The notes under the pieces were generated by a model. The model was not told the origin of the DNA and ran no database searches. It saw only the letters and a program-made list of their open reading frames with translations. 64,000 nucleotides of DNA, taken from positions 3,334,001 to 3,398,000 of the forward strand of contig NC_054757.1 of the NCBI RefSeq assembly GCF_018143015.1, read 5' to 3'. The position numbers were made by a program, and so were the translations under genes. Source of the DNA: Lytechinus variegatus. Taxonomy: Eukaryota > Echinodermata > Echinoidea > Temnopleuroida > Toxopneustidae. Shown in pieces: positions 21,644 through 34,247 of the stretch (within the stretch, counting starts at the first letter, position 1; each line of letters opens with the position of its first letter).

Positions 21644-24600
21644 CTATAATTCAGTCTTCTTCTTCTTTATCTTCTTGTCTTTTCCTTTGCCCTTCTTCTT
21701 TCCTTCATCCTTCTTCTTGGTGCAGACTCCGTCTGGTCCGTAGCATAGTCTCTTATCAAGCTTTCCTTTCAAGTAGAATCCATACAGCTCCTCCTCCTCG
21801 TAGTCACCAAGATAACCCTGACACATCTGCAACATTCTATGAAAAACAAAACCAAAACATCTTGTGATTACATGCAATACATTAACTTGCCTTGCAGAAG
21901 TAAAATCACAAGCAAATTGAGAGGCATAGGTGACTTTAGATACAAAAAGCAAATTTTTCATCCCAGTTTAAGCAAAACAAGTGTAATTGACCTTTGCTAA
22001 GTTTCTTGATATCTAAGGGGACTTCCACATCGACAAAGGTAAAAACAGATTGAATATACCCACCCTCAAGAGAAGGCTGCACCCCTCCCCCACCCAGATG
22101 GCCATCTTTTCATAATTTTTTTGGGGAGAAGGTCTATATCTTAGGGGGTCTGTTCAGGAAAACACCCCAATACGTCTTTGAAATAGGGGATCTTTTTTGC
22201 ATTTTTCAAGAAATTCTTTTTAATTCCCCAAAGTCCAAACCATCGCAAATTCAGGGGCTAATTTACTAACTATAGGCCTACTTCCAAATGCCTGTGATGA
22301 TTATGGATATTATTTTGATGACTAGCCAGTGAAAAGGGGACCAAAACCTAGCCCATTTCCAAGTACATGTAAACCCCACCTTACCTCAGGGCATTATGGC
22401 CCCCATCCTAGATAATTCGCATGATAAATCTGCCACGCAAATTTTTGTGACAGCACCACTCGCTGACTTTAGTTTCAAGCCTCGCACAACTTTTGAGACC
22501 AAATTTGTTCAAAGTTATTAAAATGCACAATATCATGTAAGTGCATGTCAGACCAAAATTGCTCAACATGATTTCTAGACTGTCTAATTGGCAACCTTGT
22601 TAGATTCGCCCTCAATACACAAGGGAAGGTCCCTCAATAATTTGTTCTGATGTACCTACAGCTCTGAACCACTCTTTATTTCAATACAAACTGTGTTTTC
22701 AGCTGAAATTCATTAATGAGTGATTATTTTTACTTTTATTGACTGTAGTCATTTAACCCTAATTTTCATGATACATGTATATCTGCTGTGCAAATTTTTT
22801 TTGACCTCGCCGCTCACTGACTTTTTACTTTCAAGTCTTGCGCAAATTTGTGACGCCCGGGTACACGGGTACACGGTTACAAAATTACGCAACATTATGT
22901 AATTGCATGTCAACCCAAAATTGCTCATAAACGTGATTTCCTGTACAAATCCAATGAATATTGTGTATTTAACCAAAATTCATAAATGTATCATTATTTC
23001 TACTTTTACTGATTAAACTTAATTAATTTTGCCTTGTTTATGATCAGAATTAAGTCGGGAATGAATTCCATCGAAAAAACAATAAAAAATAAAAAGTAAA
23101 AAAACAAAGAAAAAAAAGGAAATAAAAAAACAATAAAATACATAAGAAATCGGTCTTGGTACCAGAATTTTTTTCATTCACAATTGTTAGGAATGTTATA
23201 AAGAATATTTTCACCAAAAAATAGCATTCTAGGAGCTTTATTTAGTGAATCAGAGCAAAAAGTATGTTTTCATGAATAAATGAGCATAATTAATTTATAT
23301 AAACTATAATATGAATTCAGTGAAATTTACCAATGAAACTTACGTCATTCTCTAAGATCATGCAAATTTTTGTTGTGATCATGCAATCCGCGGCCGAGAT
23401 CTTAAGGGGGGCCATAATGCCTCCCCCCGGAACCACAAGAATCAAAATACCCGAGAGATTTAGGGTTAGCTGATGTTATTTATGGCTGACATAAGAAGTC
23501 ACCAGCGAATTTAGTCCGAAAAAAAAATGAAATTAACAAAACAAACAAAGACACCGGTATTAATCTGAAAACAATAACACACTTGTATGTATGTTACTAT
23601 TAGAAATCGATTTTGGTATCAGAACTTTTATTTAATTGACATTTGCCCCCCTCCCCCACAATAATTTATGCTTTCACAATAGCTCAATTAAGTTAGGGGG
23701 TTAAGGGTATCACTAAGAATCTGGAACTAGCAAAGATGTGTATGATTGACTGGACTGACTCCCAGGGGGTGGGTACTCACATAATATTGGTGGTACAGGG
23801 ACCTGCCGATTTGATGACCCTTTTTCTAACCTAATTTTCAGTTCTCTAGATACTCCAAATGACTTAAGTTCAATTCAGAAGCCGCATGCCACCGGGTGAC
23901 CCTACTCACAAGACTACCGTTACAAAACATCTCAGGAATTTCCCTAGCCCTGCTAAAATTGTCCAGTGCGGGCACCACATGCTGCACTCAAATCTTCAAC
24001 TCCCTCCGCTAGCAGCTCCATGCACCTCTAGCGCCCACATATTCATGTACATGCACAGCGCTTATAGCGTGCATTGTACCTACAGTGCCGCGCTCCCATT
24101 CCGCAGACCCTGTTTTTCCCACCGCCCATTATACATGTATATTTAGTTCCCAAGACCCTGTTACCCTTGTCAGTTCCTTACACCCCCATTTCAGGGTTTC
24201 GTGAGGCACACCTCCATCAAAATATAATTTGAGTGCCCCCCCCCTCCCCCGGAGACTGACTGGGGTTGGGATTGGTTTAATACCTGAAAGGCCATTTGCC
24301 TCCTCCTTGCATGATACCTGGTGTATCTTGAATCTTAGATCCAGGTCCAGACAGACGCTTCTTACCATTGATTTCCTTCACTCCAACACTGTATAAAGAC
24401 AATGACACATTATCATTAAAATTGCATTTCTCATGAGGCATAGAAACATATTGATGTTGCAGTTAAGGCCTTTGCAGCAAATGTGAAAAGTTTCAAAAGC
24501 TTTTACAATCATTTGAGGGAGTCATATTTCGTTTGGCACATGCATATTTAAGGAATATTTGAAACATCTCACAAAAAATGTCCATATCCTGCTATGCCTT

Positions 24601-27600
24601 TTCTTTCTAATTCCTTTGCAATTTTTTTTCAATTTAAAGGGATACTCCAGGCTGAAAATAATATGATTTGAACAGATTACGAAAAATCAGACAAACAAAA
24701 CACTGAAAATTTGACCAAAATTGGACAAGGAATAACAAAGTTATGGCATTTTTAAGATTTGCCTTATTCCGGTGAATCAGGTCTAGTCATGTCTTCATAA
24801 ATATTCAATTATGAGCAAACTGCTTATGTCATATCCCTACTTGTTCTTTTATATTCAAAATTTTCCCTTCAAGAACAAAACATATTGGAATATGAACTAA
24901 GGTACATGTAAGTGCTTTAGATACATTCACTGCAACTTATACATGTAATAAGGGAGACATATCATTCACACCTGTATGAAATTGAAAAAATGAAACAATC
25001 ATGATTTCATGTAATAACGTAAGGGAAAGTGGGGATGTCATATCACTGAATTTAATTTATTACCAAATATTTACCAAATACTAATTAAATTCAATTCAAT
25101 ATAAATATTTACAGCCCGCAGCATCCCCTTAAGCTTTGTTGTTTGCATAGGATCTTTGCATAATAAATGATAATATGTTCACAAAATCGTTGAAAATCCA
25201 CAGACAGATCAAACTGTTATGCACATGCCACTAATTTCACGTGAATATTAAGCATTTGATTCTCAGAACAATTTCATGTTTATGTGTTCTTTATGCATTT
25301 TGACTTGCTGTAGTTCATGAGCAGCACACTGACCATTGCCCCGGGGGGGGGGGGCACTTCCATTCATGAGTGGATACCATGCGCGACCATGGGGTCTCGA
25401 AAAGCACCCTAAAAACGTAATTTCCATATTCTGAAAATGCACCCCTTAACAAGTATTGGCATGTGAAACCCTACCCTTAACAAGTATTGGAAACAAAACG
25501 ATACTCTTGGCAAATATTCCCTGAAATGAACCCCTAAACAAGTACAGGAATGTTTTATTGTTACGGGTCCTTCAGTCGTCGGCTTTACCTTATTTGGTTT
25601 AGTATGACCCCACCTTCTACACCTCGCGCAAATTGCACTCTAAACACGAAGTGTTGGGGCAAAAAGGACATTCTTTATAAAACGTTTTAATTTTGTTTTA
25701 TCATCCCCGCAAATTCGACCCTAAACACGTAATTTTCCTAGCAAAATAGATACCCTTTTTTCATTATTTTTGTGTTTTTGACACCCTTATCACGTTACGT
25801 ACGTAACGTGCCCTATCTTGAAGAAGACATCCTTTTTACGTGTTTTTTTTGGTCGCGCATGGTATCCACTCGTCAATGTAAGTGGCCCCCCGGGACCACT
25901 GCACAATTGTTGTGCGGTCTTTGCTCTGAATGCACATGATATAGCTTTAGGACTCAACCATCGAGAGAGATTCAGGGAAACACTTCTCTTGACATTCACG
26001 TTCTTCACAAAATGTTCCTGACTCTGAGAAGTTCAAATCAGCCACTATTTCTTGGAAAATAGCCTCTATACATCACCATTCAGTTCTATTCCAAAGGCAC
26101 TTTAGGAATATGTCATTCACTTTTTAACCTGCTAATGCTCTTATTCCCACAGACTCACAACAATCTCATGATTCTTGAATGCAATTTAAAGAATATTGAT
26201 ACTTTTTCTAAAACTGCACCATTAAATGATAAAGGTGTCAATCACAATAATCTTTATGGTTCATATTTTAATGACAATGTACCTCTACACAGAGCTGGCC
26301 GGATAAGGGCCGATGATAACGATTCGCATGTGTAACATATACAACACTGCCCGACAGAGGGCAGCAATCCACAATGGCGCTGTGTAAAATTTCCCCCTCC
26401 ACACTTATTCATATGCAAAATATCAATTGACTTGCAGAAGTATATTGTGACCTCAAGAAAACATCCTTAAATCAGTGTATGTAAAGTAGTAAACCCATTT
26501 TCAAGGTTCAACTAAACTGGGTTCCAAAAGGAACTTATCAAACTTTACAAGGGCACTTACCGCAGTCAAAATGAACAATATTTCAACACAGGCTAGCTTC
26601 GATAATCTTTACTTTAATAGCACATATGTCAATAATTACATGTAAGAGAATGGGGATATAGTATAGCCCTTTAAATTTTCACTGTCAATGTTATTATTTG
26701 TGGTGAATGGGGCTACAGAACTCTGTTGACATACATGGTCAGAGGATTGAGGCTCGATGCAACATTTCCCATTATCTCCTTGTATACTAGAGTACATGTA
26801 TACATGTATTCACTTATTAAAGATAAATTCCAGTTTTGGTAACGATCTCAAAATGACTTTTTACAGAATATAATATAATGACCACCCAAGTGTCTGTTTG
26901 TATGAATAAAAAATATGTGCCAAAGGATTCTGGAAGAAATTGTGTAATTGCTGAGAAATAAGCAAAATAAGCAAAATAAGCGCGCATTCGGTCACTTCCG
27001 TCTGGTCTTTATTCCAGCAATAATTATACACTGTCCCACGTGTGCCTATATGTGTTGGTGATCTTCAGTGTGAACGTTTTCAGCGTAGATTTCAAAATTT
27101 AACAAAGTTCAGTTTATGTAACTGTACCAGATCTAGATCCTCGATGATATTCTGACAATTAAGCCTGGTTTTACAGATTTTCTCATGAAATCCGTGTTTA
27201 CTGCAACTACTGGCATTTCTCTTTAAAACACAAAGAAGGAAGGGGTACAACTCACTTGTTAAACTCATCAGAGCACAGCTCTTCAAAGATATCAATGATT
27301 TCAGATTCCGGTAGTTTCTTCTTCAAAGATGGTCTTTTCTCATTCGCTTTGTCCAAGCGTTCTGTCATCTAAAATACAGAAGGTGGATTTAGAGCAAATT
27401 CAGAAGTAAACATTATTAAACTATCAAACGTTAATACGAATTATACCCTTTATTACAGTAAAAAGCTGTCTGAATCATAATAAAATTCAATGTGTTCAAG
27501 AAGACAACTTTTTCTTCTATATTACTACGGGACAAAGTTGATAGAATCAAGAGTCTCCCTCATTTTAACTGACTCTTTTGCTTTGTTTTGTTTTGATATT

Positions 27601-28434
27601 CCTCTCTTGGCCTGGGAATATTTATTTGAGAACCATAAGAAAAAGAAAATATGTAGCCCCTCTGTTTTAACAAGCCCCCCCTTACTTTTTCTAATATTTT
27701 ACTAAGAAAAGAAATTACAGGATATAGGCCTATATTTTTTCATAAATGAACCCAAAATCTGCATTATTTGAAGTTTATTTATATTTTGGACCTGGGAATT
27801 AATGTTTCACAATACTGGAAAAGTAAAAATGGAGGCTTATCATGCATGTAATTCCTCAGTTTGAACTAAAAGAAAAGGACATTTTCAAATATACCGTACA
27901 CTAGAAAAAATAGAAACAAGGCTCTATTTACTTACATTAAAAATTTTGATTATGACTCTCAAAGGATTAGTGATTTCGGGGGCCCCAGTCAAGGACGACA
28001 ATATTCTAATAAACTATAGAGGACTGTACAATAGAAGAATAATTTTGGTTGATAATATAATAAATTAAGAGTAGGCCTAGGCCTATTAAAATACCTACCA
28101 TATGAGTGAGAATATGACAGGCATCACATTTCAAAGACGAAGGTAGATGAGGGGAATGATGTTCCTCATCATCTAGGTCAGGAGTTGAGAAATTAATGGT
28201 TCCAAGACTTTCACCTGGTGGTCTGGGAGGAGCTTCTTCCTCCTCCTCCTCTTCTTCTTCATCTATAAAGTCATCCTCAAACTCTTCTTCTTCCTCTCTT
28301 TCAAATCCTTTTCTAGGCCCTCTTTTCAGTGGTAAGGTTCCTTCTTCCTCTTCTTCTTGTGCATAAACAACGTGTGCACTCATCAAACAGAATGAGAGTA
28401 AAATTGTCAAACAAATTAAACGATTCGCCTTCAT
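21644..28434 (-). CDS. MZB1: MZB1 / pERp1 homologue, ER-resident saposin-like chaperone
   Basis: Four exons on the - strand, all with GT-AG borders: 28434-28099, 27368-27256, 24388-24284 and 21836-21644. They give 747 nt and 248 residues. Residues 1-25 form a signal peptide. Residues 26-68 are highly acidic. The core carries six cysteines, C103 and C106 (KCDAC), C144 (EELCS), C190 (QMCQGYLG), C216 and C223 (LCYGPDGVC), with the family phrases LDDEEHHSPHLP and GVKEINGKKRLSGPG. The protein ends in a Lys-rich tail and KTEL, an ER-retrieval-type signal. All these elements align in order with vertebrate MZB1, where the protein assists disulphide formation and secretory folding in the ER. The acidic insert makes it longer than the 189-residue human protein. 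MZB1 fits better than other canopy-family members because of the LDDEE-CDAC and RLxGPG phrases. Introns 2 and 3 carry transposons. The start is the first ATG before the signal peptide. Confidence 0.9.
22380..23470. mobile_element. Fold-back element related to 19373-20140, in MZB1 intron 3
   Basis: Left phrases are gggcattatggcccccatcc and tagataattcg. The right end reads ggggggccataatgcc, then gagatttagggttag. The left-arm segment (cactcgctgactttt, acgcaacattatgta) occurs twice, near 22430-22570 and 22790-22930, so the copy is internally duplicated. More diverged than the copy at 19373. Confidence 0.55.
24634..25132. mobile_element. TTAA fold-back MITE, family 'AGGGATACTCCAGGCTG', in MZB1 intron 2
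   Basis: The left end is TTAAAGGGATACTCCAGG and the right end GCATCCCCTTAA. TTAA stands on both sides, consistent with a TTAA target duplication. The inner phrases cggacaa / tttgccttattccggtgaa match the copy at 30950. It has no transposase. Confidence 0.7.
25340..25894. mobile_element. CCCGGG-ended element, copy 2, in MZB1 intron 2
   Basis: 555 bp, in the opposite orientation to copy 1. The flanking 8-mers accattgc (25332-25339) and accactgc (25895-25902) match at 7 of 8 positions. The 20-bp palindrome CACGTTACGTACGTAACGTG is present near 25792-25811. The family's 8-bp duplications point to a hAT-type transposase acting in trans. Confidence 0.85.
25903..27255. other. MZB1 intron 2 remainder, no other element identified
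   Basis: AT-rich intronic sequence up to exon 2. Short frames here have no support. A phrase 'cgacagagggcagcaatcc' near 26352 is the only GC-richer stretch noticed. Confidence 0.45.
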
Positions 28435-28998
28435 CTTTCTTTTGTGTACGCAGCAGTGACAATGCGGGTAACAGATGGTTGCAAACTCACGCCAGAGGTT
28501 CGGGGTGGAATATAGTCAGCACGCCGGTGAGACGTCGAAAATGTAGGTGCTACAAAGACTCAAAGTTATCTTTGCATTCAGCTTTCGATTCGGCCGTCAA
28601 ATCCTTGTCAGTGAAACAGCTGTCTACTCTGATATCAGGCAGCAACTTTACATTGAAATCAAAACCTTTAAAGAGTACTAAAGGCAAGAAGAGAAGTATT
28701 TAACGACCATCAAACTGCAGCAGACAAATTTCGACGAATCGCGCTCGTACACGTATTTTAGCAGAATGGCGAATGATTTGCGACCTCTACGTTTGCAACA
28801 TAATTAGTGGGCGTTTCTATCAACAGGTCCCAAATTCTTGAAAACATATTCCCCAATTCAGTAAGTTATAGATTTGGTCCAGCTACCCATTTAAAAAACC
28901 TGGAAGATCCGTCTGTAATGTCATCCTTGTAATGTAATTAATTCCTTTCAAACATGGCAAAGTTAGGGGGATAATTTCACTCAGCATTCAGGAAATTT
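28435..28998. promoter_or_regulatory. MZB1 upstream / promoter region
   Basis: Immediate upstream sequence of the MZB1 start on the - strand. It is less AT-rich than its surroundings, with scattered CpG (gacgtcgaaaatg, ccagaggttcggg). No TATA box is obvious. The overlapping + strand frame at 28329-28703 is antisense to exon 1 and is rejected as a gene. Promoter role is inferred from position only. Confidence 0.35.
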
Positions 28999-30554
28999 CA
29001 GGGGCGGATCCAGCCTCCGCCAATAGGGGGGGGGGCGAATCTTTTTTACACCCATATTTTCCCCATCGGCCGCTCAAAGTTGATTTTTGTTTGTTTCTTT
29101 GAAGGGGTTGTCCTAATGAGCCAACAAATTTTAGGGGGCTCGATATGGCGCATCGCGTAAAATTGATAAGAAGTTACGAGGGAGCAAAGCGAGCGAGCAA
29201 AAAATTTGACATTTGTATTACAAAATCCCTTCTGACATTCAATCAAGCCCTTCGCCATCTGTTTTTAAAAGGAAATACAAAACATTTTTATTGTCTAAGT
29301 CTTAGATTTTATTTTTGCCCCCTCCCCCGTTCTCATTCGGTTAAGGTTTAGTTTGGTTTTTATTTTATTTTTTTTCTCATAGAATTGGTAATTATATGAT
29401 GTTTTTAATATAAGTACAATTTTGGTTATGGGTTGTCCTCAAACAAGGTTTCTTTTGTTTTAGCTTTTGCCTTCCTCACTTTCTTTAAATTTGATAATCA
29501 TTGTATTCACATTTTCTATTTTTTAATGTATTTTTACCTTGATCCCTTGAGGAGAAATAAATGAAACTTGAAAATTCCAAGTTTGTGATAGATTTTGACA
29601 TAATATTTGGAAAATAATATTATATTTCACCCTTATCCCTTTCCTTTTCTCTTTATTTTCTTGATCGTGACTTTTTTTTTTTGGGGGGGGGCAAAACGCC
29701 CATGTCCTAACTTAATTTCTTAGCTTTATTCTTATAAACAACATAAATGTGTAATAATTTCACAAGCCCTATTTAAATAGTGTGAGCTATTTTAAATTTC
29801 ATGTATTTTGTCCGGAAAATTAACAATCTGGGAAATGTTTGTGAACCTGAACAAGATGCTCATGTCACTAGGTAATTACTGCGAGCGCGAAGCGCGAGCA
29901 GAAGTTTTTACATAGCGTTCTTGCCTTGTCGTAAAGGGACCTATTAACTTGAGGACGTTTTGCAGTTAGCCATTAAAGCGATACATGATTTCAATGATTA
30001 AATAATATTAATATTAAGATACACATATCAAATCAACAATCAAAATGAGAGCGTGCAGCGCTAGCTGTTACGTTTTGACAATTGAATAGGGATATTTGAG
30101 AACTTTATGGAATACAGAAAATAATAGGTTCCTGACCTTTGCGAGCGCGCAACGCTAGCAAAAAATTTAGTATTTAGAAGATAACACGTAATTTTTTACT
30201 GAGCACTTTTAAAAAATCAATTTGTAAATCAAACAAAATAATGAAAGTTCGATTTCCGAGCTGAAATATGTTATGTATATTGACTTCAAAATTTGATATT
30301 TAAGCTCCGTAACGAGCAAGATATATAAGTCACCTAAAAAGCAATGCGAGCGCGAAGCGCGAGCGAAAATTTTATATTGTATAGTGACATGAAAGATTTT
30401 GAAAAAAATATTATTTTCCAAGTCTTCCCCTCATCTTATTTTATTCACTCGTCTTCCTCTTATATTTCCCCTTCTTTTTTCTCATCTCTTTTCCTTTTTT
30501 CTTCTTTCTTTCCCATTTTTTTTGCTCCGCCAATAGGACCTGGATCTGCCTCTG
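28999..30554. mobile_element. CAGGGGCGGATCCAG-ended hAT-like element
   Basis: The left end is CAGGGGCGGATCCAGCC and the right end GGACCTGGATCTGCCTCTG. Inside are CpG-dense motif units in inverse orientation (gcgagcgcgaagcgcgagc) near 29880 and 30345, with degenerate ones near 30045 and 30140. A probable LINE 3' end with the tail aggagaaataaatgaaac lies near 29340-29580. The flanking 8-mers ggaaattt and ggattaat match only partly, so the copy is old or the ends come from two insertions. No transposase. Confidence 0.55.
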
Positions 30555-30949
30555 GGATTAATATCGCGACTTCAACGATGGAGACCGACTACTGACACAG
30601 TAGCTCTCTTCTATACATGTAGTTGGTGTATAGAGTGGGGGATAGGAGGCCATTTGCCCCCACCCTCTCCCCCCCCCAAAAAAAATGAATAGAATAAAAA
30701 AAGAAAAGAAAAGACAATAAAATAGAAGAAACAGAAGTAGTATAAAAAAGGTAGAAAGAAAAAAAAGAAAATTAAAGTTAGGAAAAGGATCAAGATATGT
30801 TTTTGTAATTATCCAGTCAAATCTATCACAAAATTAGATTATTGCTTTTAAAGCTTTGGTTAAATAAAATTGAATTGAATTTTCAGTAAAAATTGGCCCA
30901 TTGTTTTTCTCGGGATTCAACCGCACTGGACTTTGAATACGTTATTTTC
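30555..30949. other. Short repeat-derived stretch, no gene
   Basis: A C-run at about 30669-30678 is followed by an A-rich stretch, then a LINE-like tail (ggttaaataaaattgaattg) near 30858-30880. Confidence 0.4.
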
Positions 30950-31573
30950 TTAAAGGGATGGTCAAGGCTGGAGAAATTTATATCTCAATATATATAAAGT
31001 GAAATTCATAATGCAATTAAAATGCTGAAAATTTGATCAAATCGGATAACAATTAACGAAGTTATTGAATTTTAAAGATTTGCTTTATTCCGGTGAAACA
31101 GATCTAGGCATGCCTTTATCAATATTCATTATGTGGGCTGACGATGTTATATCCCCACTTGTTCTTTTGTATTTGATTGTATGAAATTAGGTTTATTCAA
31201 TTTTTTTTTCTCTCCAAATTGGATTGACTACTGATTAAGTGCATTAGTTATTTAATTCTACAACTTATTTCATCATAATGGAGACACATCATTTACACAA
31301 TCATGCATAAAAAATGAAACATTTATGATTTCATGTAATAACATTATGAACAAGGAAAGTGGGGATGTGACATCATCAGCCCACCTAATGAATATTCATA
31401 ACGATGTGCATAAAAATTACTGTATCAAAAAAATGTTGATACACTTTTAAGATTTGATAACTTCATTATTTTTTATCCGATTTTGATGAAATTTTCAGCA
31501 TTTTGCTTTGTGAATTTTTCTCTACTCATTAGGGTAAAAATATTTTCAGCCTAGACCAGCCCTTTTATATTAA
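30950..31573. mobile_element. TTAA fold-back MITE, family 'AGGGATGGTCAAGGCTG', copy 2
   Basis: The left end is TTAAAGGGATGGTCAAGGC. The right arm is cagcctagaccagccctttta, then TTAA after a few bases. Long inverted arms (gattttgatgaaattttcagc and its inverse; aatattcattatgtgggctga and its inverse) would fold into a hairpin over nearly the whole length. Confidence 0.7.
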
Positions 31574-32051
31574 ATCAAAATCTATCACCAAATTAGATTT
31601 TCATTTGGAATTGACCCATTTTTTAGACTCTTGCTGTGCTGGCGTACGCGGGACTTTAAAATGCGATCGCCTGTATTGAAGAATTGAAAGTGGGCGAAGA
31701 AGAAAAGAGGGACTCCATTAGTAGAGTGGTATAAGTAATTATATATTATATATTATTATATATTATATAATTATTTATATATTATATGTTTTATATTACC
31801 CCTGTAAATTCATCCTCCTCCTGTATACCCTGGCGTCGCCCCTGATTACATGCAATATGATCGCTTTGTAATTTGCCATCATTTTCAGTATATCCTACAT
31901 TAGTTTGAAGTCACTAATCATAATTTGAAATTTTTCGTAAAGGCAATGTAAAGGCCTGATAATGTGATGGAATATTGCTGACCGTACAATCAGTTGATTG
32001 TCATCCGGGGAGGGGGGGGGGGGTCACTATCATTGAAGAGTCGACACATGC

Positions 32052-32575
32052 CCCGGGGGCCACTTCCATTCACGAGTGGATACCATGCGCGACCATGGGG
32101 TGTCGAAATAGCACCCTAGACACGTAATTTCCATATTCTGAAAATGCACCCCTTAACAAGTATTGGCGTGTGAAACCCTACCCTTAACAAGTATTGGAAA
32201 CAAAACGATACTCTTGGCAAATATTCCCTGAAATGAACCCCTAAACAAGTACAGGAATGTTTTATCGCGGGTCCTTTGGTCGTCGGCTTACCTTATTTGG
32301 TTTAGTACGACCCCAACTTCTACACCTCGCGCAAATTGGACTCTAAACACGAAGTGTTGGGGGCAAAAGGACATCCTTTATAAAACATTTTAATTTTGTT
32401 TTATCATCCCCGCAAATTCGACCATAAACACGTAATTTTCCTAGTGAAATAGATACCCTTTTTTCATTATTTTTGTGTTTTTGACACCCTTATCACGTTA
32501 CGTACGTAACGTGCCCTATCGTGAAAAGACATCCTTTTTGCGTGTTTTTTTTGGTCGCTTTTTTTTGGCCCCCCC
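32052..32575. mobile_element. CCCGGG-ended element, copy 3, right end lost
   Basis: The left end and interior match copies 1 and 2, including the palindrome CACGTTACGTACGTAACGTG at about 32494-32513. The right arm stops after ttttttggtcgc and gives way to a T-run and C-run. Just to its left (about 32005-32050) is the left end of a related element (ccggggaggg ... gtcactatcattgaagagtcg), so this copy probably sits inside that relative. Confidence 0.75.
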
Positions 32576-33421
32576 CCCCCCCCCCCTAGCGCAAAATCAC
32601 GATGCTGGCCTAAACCTCGAATGCATCGAAGGGAAGCCAATTTCACAATTAAGACACATGTACTTCCACAATATCAAAATAATGTATACAACCATGCAAG
32701 ATACGAGAAAAAAGATTGGATGCAAAAATACTTTGATTGTTCCATGATAAATACATATTTTGCTTTCAAAGCATTTTTTAAAACAAAATTATAGTATACA
32801 CCCCCGGTATACACCTCGCTAATTATAATCTGCCTTTCGAAACTGAAGTGGCTACCCTGGGTAAATATACCTATATTATTATTATTATTATTGTTATCCC
32901 CCCCCCCCTCTCTCTCTCTTTCCATATCTCTATCTCGTTCTTCTGCTGTGCTTATCCCTCTTTTCCTCAATCTCTCATTTATGAGATAATTAAATGTTTT
33001 AAGTAGACTTATTTTTGTTTATAATTCTGTTTTCATTACAAAAAAAAATACAAATGATTATAAAGTGTTTGCAAATCATATAAACTCAGTGTGGATACAC
33101 AAAAGAGACAAACTAACGACAACAATGATAGAATAACATAATACCCACTTATCCTCTCTAGACTTAAGTTTTTATATACATGTAGAATACAGTAATTGCA
33201 TTTTCGTTCATTTGCTTTTGTATTGTACTTCATGATTTTGTAAATTGACCCTTTCAGCATGTTCAGCATGAGTTGCTGATCATTTTTTTAACAAATGAAT
33301 AAATAAATGAATTAAATAATAAAGCATTTGAAGTAGAAATGCAACAAATACTTTTATAGAGTGTTCATTGGTATGCTATTCTAGTCACCCGGTCTATTCA
33401 ATTTCTTCATCTGGCTTTGTA
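32576..33421. other. No gene; ATT microsatellite and LINE-like tail
   Basis: A short (ATT)n and C-run block occurs at 32873-32915, and a LINE-style tail aatgaataaataaatgaatt near 33292-33312. No coding region supported. Confidence 0.4.
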
Positions 33422-33663
33422 CACTGCAAAAACTCCGGTGTTGATTTAACACCAGTCCGGAATCTATATATGTCCACACCAGAGAAGTGTTAAACAACAC
33501 CGGTTTCGGTATTAGTCTAACACCAGATAGGTGTTTATACAACACCAATCAGTATTAAAACAGCATCGGTTTGATTCCAAACTGGTGTTGTTTCAATACT
33601 TCTCTGGTGTGGACATAATAGATTCCGGGCTGGTGTTAAATCAACACCGGAGTTTTTGTAGTG
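33422..33663. mobile_element. 'CACTGCAAAAAC' fold-back MITE, complete copy, 242 bp
   Basis: It begins CACTGCAAAAACTCCGGTG and ends in the complement (caccggagtttttgtagtg), with TA directly on both sides (33420-33421 and 33664-33665). The two halves are complementary throughout (ccacaccagagaagtg / cttctctggtgtgg), so the whole element can fold back. No coding potential. Superfamily unassigned. Confidence 0.85.
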
Positions 33664-34247
33664 TAAGTCCGGTTTGTAAGGCATGCCTACATAATATCTT
33701 GCTTTGAAATCTGCCTATCGTAATGAAAGAAATGGTCATTTATTTTGACCAAAAATTGCCCATGAAGTAATTACGAAATTGACTATTTGAAGTGATTTAT
33801 TCTACTGCGAGCTACAGTTCGTATACATACGAAAGTCCAAAACTTCACTTCTTCCATCATAACAAAGGATAACAGATTAACAATAACCAAGTTAAAAATT
33901 ATTTTTCATTAAATGATTTTCTTTATTAGTTAAGCCAATATTTAACAACAGATTTTAAGAGATTATAAGAGTTCACAATGCAACATTTTTGTTCACAATT
34001 TTGATTTATTTTTCTCATCATAAGAGACAATTTTGCTTTAACTGTTTGATTGTGTTTAACATCATAAGATTCTTATTCAAAATAAAGAGAATAAAAGAAC
34101 AAAGGTAATTCAAAATATTTGTTAAAATTCATTCAGAATATGCTTTTTAACATTTTGTGAATTTTCTTTCTTTTTGTTTTTACTAATGGTAGTACTCAAT
34201 ATTTGGTCCTACTCCCATCCAGTGGACATATGTGCATGGTGGAGCTA

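Noticed and set aside
26980-27260. Longer MZB1 exon 2 continuing past the donor
   Set aside because: The AACAA|GTGAGT donor and the phase into exon 3 give the conserved GVKEING sequence. Reading on meets a stop at once.
28329-28703. 124-codon + strand frame overlapping MZB1 exon 1
   Set aside because: Antisense to a well-supported coding exon, with no recognisable domain.
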